A DNA stretch of 64,000 nucleotides, taken from contig CAZJFH010000009.1 of the NCBI GenBank assembly GCA_964545205.1, positions 28,355 to 92,354 of the forward strand, given 5' to 3'. Position numbers and translations under genes: made by a program. This DNA comes from CAZJFH01 sp964545205 (lineage in GTDB: Bacteria; Pseudomonadota; Alphaproteobacteria; Rhodospirillales; Magnetospirillaceae). Position 1 is the stretch's first letter. Every line of letters starts with the position of its first letter. Positions 63,719 through 64,000 of this stretch are shown piece after piece. Below the pieces are notes generated by a model, which did no database searches, was not told where the DNA came from, and saw only the letters and a list, made by a program, of their open reading frames with translations.

Positions 63719-64000
63719 TCAGAACGCCGGCCGCAGCTCGCCGACCACCCGGCCGACGACGTTGCGCAGTTCCGGCCGCGCCCGTTCGGCCAGGGCCGCC
63801 GCCTGCTCGGCCGTCAGCGCGTCGAGCTTGTTCAGCACCGCCAGCAGCGCCACCTCCGACGCCCGCCCGGCGCCGTCGTCGACCTTCAGCGCCACCCCGA
63901 GTCCGAGCCGCGGCAGCGCGGCGGCGTAGACGCCCTCGGCGCCGGTCTTGACCAGCACCAGCGGCGCCGCCTGCATCACCGCGGTGCACAGCCGGCCGGT
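63719..64000 (-). CDS. Asparaginase (L-asparaginase II type), C-terminal part
   Basis: Reading leftward from the window edge, 93 codons end at 63719. The product contains VLVKTGAEGVYAAALP and LGLGVALKVDDGAGRASEVA, characteristic of the thermolabile L-asparaginase II family (pfam-type Asparaginase_II). The N-terminal two thirds lie outside the window. It is convergent with the unknown gene at 62920. Confidence 0.8.
   Translation of the reverse strand, partial: TGRLCTAVMQAAPLVLVKTGAEGVYAAALPRLGLGVALKVDDGAGRASEVALLAVLNKLDALTAEQAAALAERARPELRNVVGRVVGELRPAF

Overview
The window looks like chromosome of a high-GC alphaproteobacterium, most plausibly Rhodospirillales-like. The pointers are very high GC with strong third-position bias, translationally coupled operons, an alphaproteobacterial HIG1-type two-helix protein, a Flp-type pilin, and betaine-lipid, liv and tetrathionate modules of alphaproteobacterial style. 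No rRNA, tRNA, transposase, phage gene or CRISPR array was seen. Assignments come from reading motifs, not from database searches.

Layout. (1) 1-5140: a truncated AT-rich gene, then a tight operon of a PlcP-like phospholipase C/metallophosphoesterase, a GT4 glycosyltransferase, BtaA, BtaB and a second GT4 paralogue. It reads as a phosphate-starvation lipid-remodelling operon: phospholipids are cut to diacylglycerol, which is rebuilt as glycolipids and betaine lipid. A small Cys-rich membrane peptide follows. (2) 5181-17790: a tryptophan/anthranilate catabolic island. A RidA protein lies divergent from an SDR-MarR fusion across a perfect 16-bp palindrome; then come enoyl-CoA hydratase, acyl-CoA dehydrogenase, 2-aminobenzoate-CoA ligase, a flavin monooxygenase-Old Yellow Enzyme fusion (anthraniloyl-CoA monooxygenase/reductase type), NnrS, and the kynBUA operon on the other strand. 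Together they would take tryptophan through kynurenine and anthranilate to a CoA-linked ring-cleavage route. (3) 17870-24327: mutL, a small conserved gene, recJ, a 157-bp tandem repeat carrying copies of the end of the neighbouring acyl-CoA ligase gene, that ligase, and a HIG1-like membrane protein.

(4) 24393-31577: a livHMGF branched-chain amino-acid-type ABC transporter with an extra membrane protein and a binding protein, then purH. (5) 31658-36680: an unrecognised coiled-coil lipoprotein coupled to a membrane-anchored alpha/beta hydrolase, a nuclease-fold protein lacking key active-site acids, and an M48 lipoprotein peptidase. (6) 36822-45453: stress and housekeeping genes: hpf, htpG, rmuC, GST, rlmJ, universal stress protein, hrcA-grpE. 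(7) 45454-51903: an array of hairpin repeats, a Flp pilin, small ORFs, a secreted nuclease, an ABHD10-like hydrolase, a GT4 glycosyltransferase, thrS, and infC starting with AUA.

(8) 51952-61142: a tetrathionate/thiosulfate respiration locus. ttrBCA is divergent from a TsdA-like dihaem cytochrome across a dyad-rich promoter; a TtrS-like kinase and two FixJ-type response regulators complete it. (9) 61217-64000: a quinone oxidoreductase, a TrmH-type RNA methyltransferase, an unknown protein and the truncated end of an asparaginase gene.
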